Notes: generated by a model not told the origin, from the letters alone. 44,586 bases of DNA from Desulfovirgula sp. (GCA_020725525.1 DYEX01000126.1:1-44586), one strand, 5' to 3'. Shown: positions 14,341-23,691, counted from the first letter of the stretch. Numbers and translations are program-made.

Positions 14341-14523
14341 TCATATTTCGTAAATTGAAATAGTCATTGTTCCTTTCTCAGGATCTTTAGTTAAACCAAA
14401 CATAACTTTCTTGTGCTTAAGGCTTTTATTTAAAAAATCAATTACCTTATACATTTCCGCATAGGGAGCAAAGCTCTTTGTGGCTATTAATTCTAATTTT
14501 CCCTCTTTTTCCTTTTCCTTCAT
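14341..14523 (-). CDS. ypmA: YpmA-like small protein (DUF4264)
   Basis: 60 aa. After a lysine/glutamate-rich start the sequence has YKVIDFLNKSLKHKKVMFGL and ends MTISIYEI, the recognisable core of Bacillus YpmA. Function is unknown. It ends 12 bases before the surE ATG and follows folE at a short distance with a GGAGGT ribosome site, so it is part of the same transcription unit. Confidence 0.75.
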   Translation of the reverse strand: MKEKEKEGKLELIATKSFAPYAEMYKVIDFLNKSLKHKKVMFGLTKDPEKGTMTISIYEI

Positions 14524-14568
14524 CGGTTATTACCTCCAAAGTTATTACCCCCCAACAAGCATAGCCGC

Positions 14569-15129
14569 CTAGCCCTTGATTAAGGCCAGGGCTTCTGCTC
14601 TGGTTGCTTCGCTTTTCTGAAAGGAGCCCCGTACTGCCGAAGTAATGGTTTTAGACCCGGGCTTGCGAATTCCCCGCAGAGTCATGCACATGTGCTCCGC
14701 TTCAATTACAACCAGCACTCCTTGCGGATTAAGCCGGCGCATAATGCTGTCGGCAATCTGGGTGGTCAGGCGTTCTTGTAATTGAGGACGTTTGGCGAAT
14801 CCCTCTACCACCCGGGCCAGCTTGGAAAGTCCGGTTACTTTGCCCCGCCTTGGTATATAGGCCACATGGGCCTTGCCAAAAAAGGGTAGCAAGTGGTGCT
14901 CACACATAGAATATATGGGGATATCTTTAACCAGTATCATTTCCTCATGTTCTTCGGTAAATATTTTTTCTAAATGCAATTCGGGATCTTCCCATAGGCC
15001 ACAAAAAATTTCTTTGTACATTCTGGCTACCCGGGCCGGCGTTTCCCTCAGTCCTTCCCGGTCAGGGTCTTCACCAATCGCTTCCAGAATCATGCGTACC
15101 GCTTTTTCAATCTTTTCTGTATCAATCAT
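14569..15129 (-). CDS. folE: GTP cyclohydrolase I
   Basis: 186 aa, normal length for FolE. Converts GTP to 7,8-dihydroneopterin triphosphate, the entry compound of both folate and 7-deazaguanine synthesis. Zinc ligands are visible as Cys76 and His79 in [11 protein letters not shown] and Cys148 in [22 protein letters not shown] and KRPQLQERL are also typical. Its place after queE, inside the queuosine run, indicates that here it supplies the QueD substrate. GGAGGGAGAGGT lies before the ATG. Confidence 0.95.
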   Translation of the reverse strand: MIDTEKIEKAVRMILEAIGEDPDREGLRETPARVARMYKEIFCGLWEDPELHLEKIFTEEHEEMILVKDIPIYSMCEHHLLPFFGKAHVAYIPRRGKVTGLSKLARVVEGFAKRPQLQERLTTQIADSIMRRLNPQGVLVVIEAEHMCMTLRGIRKPGSKTITSAVRGSFQKSEATRAEALALIKG

Positions 15130-15146
15130 TACCTCTCCCTCCTGAA

Positions 15147-15887
15147 TTACAAATGACCAAAAAATTTATGCGTTTGGGGGATGACCCTGACGTCGGTTAA
15201 TCTCTCTAGTGCCCGGGATTGCCAGGTGAGTACTTTTTCCTGGTTCAACTGAATTTTGCCCTCTGGAGTTGTAACTGGCTGGATCACCAGGGGTATATCC
15301 CCCACGCCACAGATCAGGTCTAAGGCCTCTTCTATCTCTTCAAGTTTACTGTTTTCATCGACCACCAGCTTCACGAATACATATTTCCTGCGGGCCAGGT
15401 TCAGAAATTCTCTGTGTTCCTGCCAGCAGGGGCCTATTTTTGCCGTTCCTGGAAGTTTGATGTCCATGGCGATAATATCCACCAGGGGAAGTATTGTTTG
15501 CAGCCTATCGGGTAAGGTGCCGTTGGTTTCCAAATAGATACCTTGCCGGGTTTCCTTAAGTAAAGGAATGAGCTCTAACAGAAAGGAAGTGTGTAGCAGC
15601 GGTTCTCCTCCCGTCAGACTGATGGAGTGATGGATGGCCGGGTTTAATTCCCTTACCTTTAAGGCTACCTCCTGAGGAGTAAGGGGGTTGGGTAGAAAAG
15701 TGAATTCCCGGCTACCCGGCCTGATTTCCCAACGGCATTGCCCGGGTGTGTCCCGGAGAGTATCACAATAGCTACACGCAAGGTTACAGCCTGCAAAGCG
15801 TAAAAAAATCTGCCGGCATCCCACCAGTATACCTTCACCTTGAATGGAGGAAAAGATTTCGATCAAGGGGGCAACCGGAAGGGACAT
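15147..15887 (-). CDS. queE: 7-carboxy-7-deazaguanine synthase (radical SAM)
   Basis: 246 aa. Radical SAM enzyme that contracts 6-carboxytetrahydropterin to 7-carboxy-7-deazaguanine. The cluster cysteines are Cys34, Cys38 and Cys41 in [13 protein letters not shown], the CxxxCxxC form; the N-terminal [11 protein letters not shown] and the [10 protein letters not shown] stretch (SAM binding) are QueE signatures. The start abuts the previous gene's stop, and folE follows 17 bases after its end, so the genes are probably translated from one mRNA. Confidence 0.92.
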   Translation of the reverse strand: MSLPVAPLIEIFSSIQGEGILVGCRQIFLRFAGCNLACSYCDTLRDTPGQCRWEIRPGSREFTFLPNPLTPQEVALKVRELNPAIHHSISLTGGEPLLHTSFLLELIPLLKETRQGIYLETNGTLPDRLQTILPLVDIIAMDIKLPGTAKIGPCWQEHREFLNLARRKYVFVKLVVDENSKLEEIEEALDLICGVGDIPLVIQPVTTPEGKIQLNQEKVLTWQSRALERLTDVRVIPQTHKFFGHL

Positions 15888-16448
15888 TTACCCCACCCCC
15901 CGTACCTTACATCTGGAGCGTATGACACCCTGCATTTCATCCGCGTAAGTCCGGCCAATTTCCTGGGCCAGCTCAGGGATTGAGGCAACCGGCCAGCCCA
16001 GTTCCACCAGTCCTGCAGCTGGCACAGGTGTGTTTTCCGCGGTAATATTTAAGGCTGTGTGAATCATGGTCGATACGGGAGTGGCAGTGGCAATGGAAAT
16101 GGACAATTTGCGTTCTTCATAATATAAATCATCTCCTGCTCGCTGCAGGCCGGGTTTCCTTTTTTCCAGTATCTCTTTGATTATGGTCACCAGCAACCGC
16201 TGTCGCAGGACCGCCTTTTCCAGATCGTGATCAAAGTGTTCAACAATAAAATGCAACATGTCATCACCATAAATAGGTGATTGTACTCGCACATCTTCCA
16301 GATCCACCATATGGTCGAAATGGACACGGCAGGGCCCCCTGAAACCCACAATGCTGTCTCCTAAGAGACCAAAAGAACGGTAGGCCCAAAGGGAAGAAAG
16401 TTGCGTACCGTCGTACAGGATGGTCTGGGGGACAAAATAAACATGCAT
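15888..16448 (-). CDS. DUF366 family protein in the queuosine operon
   Basis: 186 aa from the ATG at 16446-16448, with GGGAGGTGAAACCC upstream; a longer start inside queC is unlikely. Begins MHVYFVPQTILYDGTQLSSL, then a FGLLGDSIVGFRGPCRVHFDHMVDLED segment typical of DUF366. No characterised activity is known to me. The tight placement between queC (5 bases) and queE (abutting) links it to preQ0/queuosine metabolism or to handling of a product or tRNA, which is inference. Confidence 0.7.
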   Translation of the reverse strand: MHVYFVPQTILYDGTQLSSLWAYRSFGLLGDSIVGFRGPCRVHFDHMVDLEDVRVQSPIYGDDMLHFIVEHFDHDLEKAVLRQRLLVTIIKEILEKRKPGLQRAGDDLYYEERKLSISIATATPVSTMIHTALNITAENTPVPAAGLVELGWPVASIPELAQEIGRTYADEMQGVIRSRCKVRGVG

Positions 16449-16453
16449 GGGTT

Positions 16454-17110
16454 TCACCTCCCTGCGGCGGCCATGGCCCGCGCCAGTCGCCGGCAACTTT
16501 CACAGCGTCCGCACATGTTTTCCCCACCGTGATAACAACTCCAGATAAGGTGCCAGGGCACCCCCAGGCGCTGTCCCAGGCGTACTATTTCTACTTTATT
16601 AAGCCTGGCGGTGTAACTGACTACCCGTACACCGTTGGCCGTAGAATAAGCCAGAGAACGATTAATGGCCTCTAAAAAATCAACGCTGTTATCAGGAAAA
16701 GTGGCGGCTTCTTCCCGGTTAAAACCGGTCACCACCTGATCACAGCCTAAAGCTTCCGCAAAGCACGCGGCAATATTAATGAACAAACCGTTCCGATTGG
16801 GTACCCACACTGCGGCGGCACTGGCTGCAGCCTGTTGGGGATCGTCTAAAGATTCTTCGCTGGGTTCGGGTATGATTCCTTTGCCGTTCACCAGGGAAGT
16901 GGTGGTAACCTCATTTAGAAAGGGAAGCTTGATCACCCGATGGGCCAGTTGATAGTAGGCAGCCAGAGCAGAAGCAGCGGCAATTTCCTTTCTGGCCGCT
17001 CGCTGGCCGTAATCCATCGTCAGGCACAGCTCCACCTGGCCTTCTTGCAAGGCCTGGGCCATGGATACGGTAGAGTCCAGACCACCAGAAAGCAAAATTA
17101 TACTTTTCAC
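16454..17110 (-). CDS. queC: 7-cyano-7-deazaguanine (preQ0) synthase
   Basis: 218 aa. ATP-dependent enzyme that turns the carboxylate made by QueE into the nitrile preQ0. It has the PP-loop SGGLDST (8-14) and four zinc cysteines near the end (Cys192, then CGRCESC at 200-206), as in all QueC proteins. The start overlaps the queD stop by 4 bases. Confidence 0.95.
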   Translation of the reverse strand: MKSIILLSGGLDSTVSMAQALQEGQVELCLTMDYGQRAARKEIAAASALAAYYQLAHRVIKLPFLNEVTTTSLVNGKGIIPEPSEESLDDPQQAAASAAAVWVPNRNGLFINIAACFAEALGCDQVVTGFNREEAATFPDNSVDFLEAINRSLAYSTANGVRVVSYTARLNKVEIVRLGQRLGVPWHLIWSCYHGGENMCGRCESCRRLARAMAAAGR

Positions 17111-17490
17111 GGTATGGCATCCTCCCGGTAACTGGCACAGACATCGGGTGATTCCCAGACCCGTACCTCGCTGATGATTAAATCCGGGGGCAGTAACGGC
17201 TTTAGTTTATCGAAAATATACCTGGCTAGATTTTCAGCGGTGGGGTTATAGTCATTCCGATTAAACGGAGGTAAATCATTCAAACAGCTATGATCCAGTT
17301 CCTCTACTATTTTGCCGACCAGTTCCTTTAAGGTACGAAAATCAACGAGCATGCCGCAAGAGTCTAGTTTGTTTCCCCCCACCGAAACCTCTACGGTCCA
17401 GGTGTGTCCGTGTAACCTGGCACATTGACCCCGATAATTGACCAGGCGGTGGGCGGCCGCAAAGCGCTTACTTACGGTTAATCTGTACAT
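17107..17490 (-). CDS. queD: 6-carboxytetrahydropterin synthase
   Basis: 127 aa. Converts dihydroneopterin triphosphate to 6-carboxytetrahydropterin. Zinc histidines are visible as His14, His27 and His29 (FAAAH and LHGH), with the catalytic Cys23 in GQCARLHGH. It has the size and C-terminal WESPDVCASY of the bacterial QueD group. It is the first gene of the queD-queC-DUF366-queE-folE-ypmA-surE run; GGAGG lies 10 bases upstream. Confidence 0.93.
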   Translation of the reverse strand: MYRLTVSKRFAAAHRLVNYRGQCARLHGHTWTVEVSVGGNKLDSCGMLVDFRTLKELVGKIVEELDHSCLNDLPPFNRNDYNPTAENLARYIFDKLKPLLPPDLIISEVRVWESPDVCASYREDAIP

Positions 17491-17814
17491 ACATTTAATT
17501 CCTCCACCGAGTAGTATAACTCAACCACCTGGATTTTAACTATTTCGCCACCATTCCCTAACGTCCTTCTTCTTTCTACGGAACAAAGACAAAAAGGAGC
17601 GGATTGTACCTTTTGGGAAGACCCGGGTGATGGCTTACCGCACTGTTGTTACGCGCAGAATCCTCAAAAAAAGGCGACGGTCTTCTCGGAGAAGCGAGCG
17701 CCGGGGAAAGACCGCCGCGCCAAAAACGTGTTTTAAAAACTTTAAACGTAGTTTTTATCTTCATTTTTCTGCTGGTGCAGCCGAAGGTGGCATGGAGGGG
17801 CTGACTTAATAATT
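17491..17814. other. Gap upstream of queD; no gene seen
   Basis: No convincing ORF. A TATACT at 17514-17519 on the minus strand could be the -10 box of the que operon, but no good -35 box accompanies it. A stem CGGTCTT/AAGACCG lies near 17680-17720 and could terminate the TPR gene transcribed from the right. I looked for a preQ1 riboswitch in the queD leader and could not see one. Confidence 0.4.
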
Positions 17815-18948
17815 TCATTCCCGGAACAGGCCCAGTGCCCGGTTATAACATTCCACCGCTTCTGAAGTTCGCCCCATCTCGTTGAGCACATTGCCCCGCA
17901 TACCCCAGGTTTCAGAGCAGCCGGGCTGCCTGGCCAGTATTTGGTCACATATGGCCATGGACTCGTCATACCGTTTTAACTTGAGTAAACATGCTGCCTT
18001 ATTTAACATCAAGGTTCGGTTATCCGGTTCCAGGGCCAGGGCCCGGTTGTACAGTTGAAGGGCTTCCTCGTGCCTGCCCGTTTCATCCAAACAAAGGGCA
18101 TAGTTGTTCAAAGTAGTGGCGTCACTGGAGCAACAAAGCAGGGCATTTTCATAACAGGAAAGGGCTTTTTGATACAATTGGGCTCGCTGGTAGCAGGAGG
18201 CCAGATTGGTGAGGATAGTTGCATCACCGGGACACATTTCCCTGGCCAGTTCATAACAAGCAATGGCCTCTTCATAGCGCCCCAGATGGGACAGGCTGTA
18301 TCCCTTGTTGTTCATAATTTCCACGTTATTTAATCCTCCAGCCTGTGCCCGTTGGTAATATTTTAAAGCCTCCTCGTGTCGACCCAGCTTACTTGCTGCC
18401 AGTCCCATATTTAGATATAGCTCGGGACTGGCTCCCTGACAGAGCTGGACCTGTCGGAACAGTGCCAGCGCCTGTTCGGCCCTACCTATTTCCAGTAATT
18501 GCACCCCTATTTCATCCAGGGGTAGGGTGTCAGACCGCCTCCGAAAGAGGTCTCTAAAGCGAGCCAGGGAGTTTTTTCTCTGCTTGCCGGGAGAGGGAGG
18601 GCTCTTCTCCTTTTCTTCAAGAGAGTAAGTACCCGTCTTTTGAATCAGCCGGGAGGCATTAAAAGCCCGTTGGTTGGTCCGGTTAAGCCAGTATAAAAGG
18701 CTGGTTTTACCCTGTTCACCGGCTACCTTTTTCCAGTGCAGGATTGCTCGGTCCAATCGGCCTCGTTTCAGGCACAGCCTGGTTGCGTGCAGGTGGAGTG
18801 TTGCCTGCCTGGGATCGAGCCGCATGGCCCGATCGATCCATCGCAGGGCTTGTTCATCGGCTCCCAGGGCTTCCAGGATGCGGGCCCCTACTTGCCACAA
18901 AACTGCCACGGTACTCTGGCGCTTCAGTGCAGGCAGTGGGTTCCACAT
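17815..18948 (-). CDS. Tetratricopeptide repeat protein
   Basis: 377 aa with roughly eight to nine 34-residue TPR units in two blocks: about 20-90 and about 160-375, separated by a basic Ser/Lys-rich linker (about 110-145). Clear TPR signatures include GLAASKLGRHEEALKYYQRA and GRYEEAIACYELAREMCPGD. No signal peptide or membrane segment, so it is likely cytoplasmic. TPR arrays bind proteins or peptides; the partner is unknown. It is not in an obvious operon. Confidence 0.85.
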   Translation of the reverse strand: MWNPLPALKRQSTVAVLWQVGARILEALGADEQALRWIDRAMRLDPRQATLHLHATRLCLKRGRLDRAILHWKKVAGEQGKTSLLYWLNRTNQRAFNASRLIQKTGTYSLEEKEKSPPSPGKQRKNSLARFRDLFRRRSDTLPLDEIGVQLLEIGRAEQALALFRQVQLCQGASPELYLNMGLAASKLGRHEEALKYYQRAQAGGLNNVEIMNNKGYSLSHLGRYEEAIACYELAREMCPGDATILTNLASCYQRAQLYQKALSCYENALLCCSSDATTLNNYALCLDETGRHEEALQLYNRALALEPDNRTLMLNKAACLLKLKRYDESMAICDQILARQPGCSETWGMRGNVLNEMGRTSEAVECYNRALGLFRE

Positions 18949-19073
18949 CTGAATCGCTCCTTCTTCCGTTAATGTTACATCCTCATTTCTTTCTGCGCCC
19001 TGGTTATTCCTGCTAATAATGGCAACTTTATTCCATCAAGTATCCTATTCTTACGACAACAGGTCTGGATAAA

Positions 19074-19106
19074 AAAACCGGAGGCGACAAAATTACCTCC
19101 GGTTTT
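19074..19106 (-). terminator. Terminator of the CopZ-like gene
   Basis: AAAACCGGAGG (19074-19084) pairs with CCTCCGGTTTT (19096-19106). Read on the minus strand it ends in seven T and lies 8 bases after the copZ-like stop. Confidence 0.9.
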
Positions 19107-19113
19107 GCAAAGT

Positions 19114-19338
19114 TTATGGAAGCACCAGGTAGCCTGCCTTTTTTACGGCTCTGGCCAGTTCTTCTCTGGTTACCGTAGCTTCGTGGGTTACCGTAGCTCT
19201 TTTATAATCCAAATCAACAGCAACATCCTTTACCCCCTTGATTTCCCTTAAAGCCTTTTCCACCGCTGCCTTGCAATGATTACAGGACATGCCTTCAATC
19301 TTTAGTAGTGTCTGTTGTGCTGACAATGAATTCTTCAC
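19114..19338 (-). CDS. Heavy-metal-associated domain protein (CopZ-like copper chaperone)
   Basis: 74 aa, one HMA domain with the metal site MSCNHC (Cys19, Cys22) and the typical LKIEGM...GVKDVAVDLDYKRATV beta-alpha-beta layout. Such proteins carry Cu(I) to an exporting P-type ATPase. No copper ATPase or CsoR regulator is next to it here, so it is a stand-alone gene. Own terminator downstream. Confidence 0.85.
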   Translation of the reverse strand: MKNSLSAQQTLLKIEGMSCNHCKAAVEKALREIKGVKDVAVDLDYKRATVTHEATVTREELARAVKKAGYLVLP

Positions 19339-19433
19339 CCCCTTCGATCCGGTAGCTGCTTCCTTATTATCCCCCGCCTGGTATTCCGTATAAGGACAAG
19401 CGCAGCCGGTGATGATATAAAACCAGTATTATT

Positions 19434-20033
19434 TCAATTTAATGTACCGGTAAACCGCCGCAGCCGAAATTCTCCCCCTAACTTGCGGGCAATTTCCCGG
19501 CATCTTTCCACATCCACTCCCGGCCATTGCACTACCGAAAGCACCACCCTGGGGATTTTCCCCACACAACAGCAGGCAAAATCCAGCACCGCCTGATAGG
19601 CCTTCTCACCATATATGGGTCGGCAGATTTCTACGTACCGGGCAACCGACTGAGCGTTTAAGCTGATACAAACAGTGTCTACCAGATCCTTTAATTCCGG
19701 GACCACATTTCTTCCGTATATGAGGTTCGCCTGGCCGTTGGTATTAATTCTGATTCGCGCACCCATTTGTTTAAGCTGCTCTGCTGCCTTCCTCACCAAT
19801 TCCAACCGCATGAGCGGTTCCCCATAACCACAAAACACTATTTCCTGGTAGCGGGTGGGGTCTGGCACTGCCGCAAGCACTTCTTCCAGGGAAGGTTCAT
19901 GTTTAAGCCAGAGGTCATAGCCAACGCCTTCGACGGTGTGGCGAATACAAAAAAGGCAATTATTGGTACAGCGGTTGGTAATATTTAAGTACAGGTTTTT
20001 CCCCAAAGTATAAGCCACAATTTGTTCCGCCAT
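19434..20033 (-). CDS. Radical SAM protein, TatD-associated type
   Basis: 199 aa from the ATG at 20031-20033 (AGAGGAAAA upstream). The cluster motif is CTNNCLFC (Cys22, Cys26, Cys29) in NITNRCTNNCLFCIR, with VFCGYGEPLMR as the SAM-binding stretch. This short form matches the TatD-associated radical SAM group. The substrate is not known. No tatD gene is visible in the window. Confidence 0.8.
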   Translation of the reverse strand: MAEQIVAYTLGKNLYLNITNRCTNNCLFCIRHTVEGVGYDLWLKHEPSLEEVLAAVPDPTRYQEIVFCGYGEPLMRLELVRKAAEQLKQMGARIRINTNGQANLIYGRNVVPELKDLVDTVCISLNAQSVARYVEICRPIYGEKAYQAVLDFACCCVGKIPRVVLSVVQWPGVDVERCREIARKLGGEFRLRRFTGTLN

Positions 20034-20115
20034 TTTTCCTCTCCCGACCAAAATTAGTCATATTAGCCACATTCGTCTACTATAGATTGAAAATAAAAAA
20101 CGGAGGTGATGGTTC

Positions 20116-20511
20116 TTGCTTAACCAGGAAACTCCAGGTTCCTTTAGTCTCCGGGAAGTGTTACGGGGAACCCTTTTAGGGCTGGCAGTATCTTTTCTGG
20201 GTAGTGCTTTGATTGGCGTGGGTTATTATTTTACCAGCCTGTCTGAAAACTGCCTGCCCTGGTTTGCCGCGGGCCTGTTTTTCTTCAGCGTGCTGGTGGG
20301 AGCCTGGTCAGCTGCCAGCCGGGCCGGGAAGCGGGGGTTGTTTCACGGTTTGGGGGTGGCCGCTCTTTTTTTCATACTTTCCTGGCTGCTTGCCACCACT
20401 ATACTACCCTCCCAGGTCATGCTGGTTTCCATGCTCCAAAAATTAATCCTGGCCCTGGTGGCGGGTGCCCTGGGTGGCGTACTGGGGGTAGGTTCCAGCG
20501 ATCAGGGTTAA
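20116..20511 (+). CDS. Small integral membrane protein, TIGR04086 type
   Basis: 131 aa from the TTG at 20116, placed 8 bases after GGAGGTG. Four hydrophobic segments, near residues 15-40, 50-65, 75-95 and 105-125, span nearly the whole protein. The pattern and Firmicute distribution fit the TIGR04086 membrane family of unknown function. Divergent from the radical SAM gene. Confidence 0.65.
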   Translation: MLNQETPGSFSLREVLRGTLLGLAVSFLGSALIGVGYYFTSLSENCLPWFAAGLFFFSVLVGAWSAASRAGKRGLFHGLGVAALFFILSWLLATTILPSQVMLVSMLQKLILALVAGALGGVLGVGSSDQG

Positions 20512-20822
20512 TTACTTTGACTTTCTACAAGAGTATGGCGAAATCCTTCTTTTAGCGATGCAACAGGGTGACTACCATTAATATCCCTCCTGTACTTAAA
20601 AGGAGCAATCCCAGATATATGCGCCATCGTGACAGCTTCGTCATCATGATCACCCCGGGAAAGAGAACCTGCAATATTATATGTACAGAAAAAGACACCG
20701 GCCTTCGGAAGACGGTGTCTTTTCATTTCTTTAGTATTAAACTTTCCCAGGTAGGCCAGCCAGTTGTTTATTTACCGGGGGCGTACAGGTTAGCCTGGGC
20801 CAACCAGATTTTCATAACCTCT
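20512..20822. other. Intergenic gap with a bidirectional terminator
   Basis: No convincing gene. AAAAGACACCG (20690-20700) pairs with CGGTGTCTTTT (20713-20723), giving a perfect 11-bp stem with T tracts on both strands. It can end both the plus-strand membrane protein gene and the minus-strand hdr-flx operon. Confidence 0.85.
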
Positions 20823-21674
20823 TTAGAATTCCGGCGGAAGCCGTTTAAGCTGGCTTAAGTAAAATACGGGGCCATCCAGGCAAACGTATTTGCTGCCGAT
20901 GTTACAGCGGCCGCATTTACCAATGCCGCATTTCATTTTCATTTCCAGAGTGGTAATGACCTGGTCATCGGCAAAACCCATCTTCTCCAGAGCCTGCAGG
21001 ACAAACTTAATCATGATGGGTGGGCCGCAGGTAATGGCATACTTGTTTTCCGGGGAGGGATTAATCTCCTCCAGGTAGGCCGGAACAAACCCCACATGTC
21101 CCTCCCAACCCAGCTCGGCCCGGTCAATGGTGGTATAGACAGTGGTACCGGGCATTTGGGGCCAGCGATCCAGAATATCGTATTTAAAACAAAGATCATC
21201 CATGGACCGGGCACCGTAAATGATTTCCACCTTCCCATAGTCCCCCCTGTTTTCTTCGGCCAGCACAAAATCAATGAGTGACCGTAGGGGGGCCAGCCCA
21301 ATACCACCGCCAATGAACAAAAGGTCCTTCCCCTTCATTACCTCGTAGGGAAAGTGATTGCCATATGGCCCCCGGATACCCACTTTACTACCCACTTCCA
21401 GCCGGTGCAGTGCACTGGTGAGCATACCCACCTTTTTCACGCTGAACTCCAGAATGCCCCGCCGGGTGGGCGACGAGGTAATGGAGATGGTAGCTTCGCC
21501 CACACCAAATACGGAGAGTTGGGCTACCTGGCCCGGCTTTTGTCGGAAATTTTCCATCACCGCCGGGTTATCGAAAACCATCTGAAAGCTCTTAACGTCT
21601 GGAGTTTCATCGATAATTTTAATGATGGTGGCCGGGTATGGTTTTAAAGGGTTGATGCACTGGCAGTTACGCAT
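20823..21674 (-). CDS. flxA: FlxA-like FAD/NAD(P)-binding oxidoreductase subunit
   Basis: 283 aa from the ATG at 21672-21674, overlapping the flxB stop by 8 bases. Ferredoxin-NADP reductase fold: FAD domain with VGEATISITSSPT, NAD domain with GGGIGLAPLRSLI, and a C-terminal [2Fe-2S] motif CGIGKCGRCNIGSKYVC. It resembles AsrB and sulfhydrogenase gamma subunits. As the last gene of hdrCBA-flxDCBA it should oxidise NAD(P)H and pass electrons through FlxC/FlxB to FlxD and HdrA. NADH preference is inferred from the Flx family. Confidence 0.85.
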   Translation of the reverse strand: MRNCQCINPLKPYPATIIKIIDETPDVKSFQMVFDNPAVMENFRQKPGQVAQLSVFGVGEATISITSSPTRRGILEFSVKKVGMLTSALHRLEVGSKVGIRGPYGNHFPYEVMKGKDLLFIGGGIGLAPLRSLIDFVLAEENRGDYGKVEIIYGARSMDDLCFKYDILDRWPQMPGTTVYTTIDRAELGWEGHVGFVPAYLEEINPSPENKYAITCGPPIMIKFVLQALEKMGFADDQVITTLEMKMKCGIGKCGRCNIGSKYVCLDGPVFYLSQLKRLPPEF

Positions 21675-22707
21675 GCTGAGCCACCTCCTGCAGGTCGGCA
21701 ATAATCTGACGGATATCAATATTCACCGGACACTTGGTGACACACCGGCCACAACCGACACACCCGTCCAGGTCGTAGCGATCCCGGTGGTACTTGAGTT
21801 TGTGCAGAAAACGGTTGCGCACCCGCTCCTTTTGTGTGGGGCGGGGGTTATGTCCTCCGGCCATTCTGGTAAAATGACTGAACATGCAGGAATCCCAGCA
21901 GCGTGACCGCACTCCCCTTTCCCCATCCGGGGCAAAGTCGAAAATATCAAAGCAGTGACAAGTGGGGCAAATGTAAGTGCAGATACCACAGCCCAGACAG
22001 CGACGGGCAATTTCATCCCAGTAGGGTAGTTCGAAGTTTTGATCCAAGAATTCCTTAACACCGGTAGTATCAACAGTGCGGGTAAACTGGCCGGCCAGTT
22101 TTTGGCCCAGTTCCTCTCTCGCCAGTATCACCCGGCTATGCTGGTCCGGGGTAAAATAGCCTTGGTACCGGTGGATCAACTCCTCTCCCCGGGAAGTTAG
22201 TGCCTCAAGCCCATAGCCCCCGTCAATCTCCGTAACCAAAAGATCAGCTCCCCGCCCGTCGGTGGGACCGCCACCCATGGAGGTACAAAAGCAATGGCGT
22301 TCAACCCGGGTACAGCACAGACCCACCAGAATGGTATTTTCCCGGCGATTCTGGTAATAGGGATCCGGATAGGCACCGTTAAATACCGGATCTAAAGTGA
22401 GAATCCCTTTGATGTCACAGGGGCGAAGGCCAAAAATTATGGCCGGTCGGGGAGCTTGCACGTCCGTAAGGTTGATCTGCCCACCGGCGGTGGAAAAGTA
22501 AAACATTTCTTCGGTCTGAGGGAAAATCCAACCTTTGGGTGATACAGTACTATTGGTATAGTTCAGGTTTATCTCGGCAAAACCCTTGACTGGTTTAAAC
22601 AGGATCACATTTTCTTCTTCCTTAACCGGTGCAATCAAGGTGAAATCCCTGGCCAGGGTATCCAGCCAGGCCCCCAAGTTATCCCCTGTCATGATGTATG
22701 CCTTCAT
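21667..22707 (-). CDS. flxB: FlxB-like [4Fe-4S] dicluster electron-transfer subunit
   Basis: 346 aa. Two ferredoxin-type clusters near the C-terminus: CLGCGICTYICPTC (about 240-253) and CVGCGRCVTKCP (about 317-328). The N-terminal half, with IIFGLRPCDIKGI, is shared with AsrA / sulfhydrogenase beta subunits. It would relay electrons between FlxA and the rest of the complex. 12 bases separate it from flxC. Confidence 0.85.
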   Translation of the reverse strand: MKAYIMTGDNLGAWLDTLARDFTLIAPVKEEENVILFKPVKGFAEINLNYTNSTVSPKGWIFPQTEEMFYFSTAGGQINLTDVQAPRPAIIFGLRPCDIKGILTLDPVFNGAYPDPYYQNRRENTILVGLCCTRVERHCFCTSMGGGPTDGRGADLLVTEIDGGYGLEALTSRGEELIHRYQGYFTPDQHSRVILAREELGQKLAGQFTRTVDTTGVKEFLDQNFELPYWDEIARRCLGCGICTYICPTCHCFDIFDFAPDGERGVRSRCWDSCMFSHFTRMAGGHNPRPTQKERVRNRFLHKLKYHRDRYDLDGCVGCGRCVTKCPVNIDIRQIIADLQEVAQHA

Positions 22708-22719
22708 CTGGCGTCCCCC

Positions 22720-23691
22720 CTACATAAATTCATCAGGATCAGAATTGGTAAATATCCCCAGGGCGGGCAGCTCTTCTAAACTGGTACCCGGGGTGGGGAC
22801 GTTGAACAGTTCCTTGACGTCCTTGAGTATTTTCCGGTTCAGGAGCGAAAGGGGTATATTCACCGGGCATACCCGATCGCATTCACCACAGTCCACGCAC
22901 CGTCCGGCCACATGAAAGGCCCGGATCAGGTGAAAAGCCATATTTTCCGACAGGTTGTTGGCTTTAGTCACCCAGCATGGTTCCGCCTGGTCAAAGATAC
23001 ACTCGCGGCAGGTACAGGCCGGACAAACATTGCGACAAGCATAACAGCGTAAGCACCGGCTGAATTGCTTATCCCAGTAAGCGCTCCTTGCCTCTACCGG
23101 TAGTTCTTCCAGTGCTTTTACTGCTGTAAAAGGGTCCAGCGGAGTGGTAGGCGGTATCTCTTCCCCGATTATGAAATCAGAAATTACCGGGGTGTGGTGC
23201 TCGCAGTACCGGCATTTTTCCAGCAGGGCCTCGTCCCGGGTAAAGGTGAAGATTTCCCGCTCCGTTTGTAAAGAAAAATCCTGCTCACTGGTGGTTACGG
23301 CCTTAATTTGCGCTTCCGGGTCCAGGCGGGCTGCCACTAAATCCGGGTTGATGAGACCGGGGCAGGATATACCCAGGATGATCACCTGTTCCCGGGAGAT
23401 CTGGTTATCCTGCAGCAGGCGAACGATGGCACGGGAATCACAGCCCTTTACTACCACAGCCACTTTGCCCGGTTCGTGACGATAATCCAGAAGATATTTA
23501 ACCAGGTTGTTGATACAAAGGGGATTCCAGACCAGCCGGTCTACATCTTCCTCCCGGCTGATAAAGGCGGGGACTACCCGACTCACTTCGCTGCCCGCAG
23601 CGTAACCGATCACCACGCCCGCCTCACCCCCGGCTAACAATTTCCGGGCTATCTCCCTCAGTTTCTCCTGTATCTTCATTTCCTCCCTCAC
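22720..23691 (-). CDS. flxC: FlxC-like iron-sulfur subunit
   Basis: 323 aa. The GTG start overlaps the flxD stop (GTGA); an ATG four codons downstream is an alternative. N-terminal half resembles the F420-hydrogenase / formate dehydrogenase beta family (VVVKGCDSRAIVRLL). C-terminal half has two cluster motifs, CLRCYACRNVCPAC and CVDCGECDRVCP, with a further CRYC pair near residue 160. Electron relay between FlxA/B and FlxD/HdrA. Confidence 0.8.
   Translation of the reverse strand: MREEMKIQEKLREIARKLLAGGEAGVVIGYAAGSEVSRVVPAFISREEDVDRLVWNPLCINNLVKYLLDYRHEPGKVAVVVKGCDSRAIVRLLQDNQISREQVIILGISCPGLINPDLVAARLDPEAQIKAVTTSEQDFSLQTEREIFTFTRDEALLEKCRYCEHHTPVISDFIIGEEIPPTTPLDPFTAVKALEELPVEARSAYWDKQFSRCLRCYACRNVCPACTCRECIFDQAEPCWVTKANNLSENMAFHLIRAFHVAGRCVDCGECDRVCPVNIPLSLLNRKILKDVKELFNVPTPGTSLEELPALGIFTNSDPDEFM

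Noticed and set aside
17491-17600. preQ1 riboswitch before the que operon
   Set aside because: I could not find the short H-type pseudoknot pattern with the conserved A-rich tail in the leader.
17627-17809. 60-aa very basic ORF upstream of queD
   Set aside because: No ribosome site and composition of random GC-rich sequence; better explained by stem-loop sequence in the gap.
20568-20858. 96-aa ORF between the membrane protein and flxA
   Set aside because: It runs through a strong bidirectional terminator and into flxA on the other strand; no family features.
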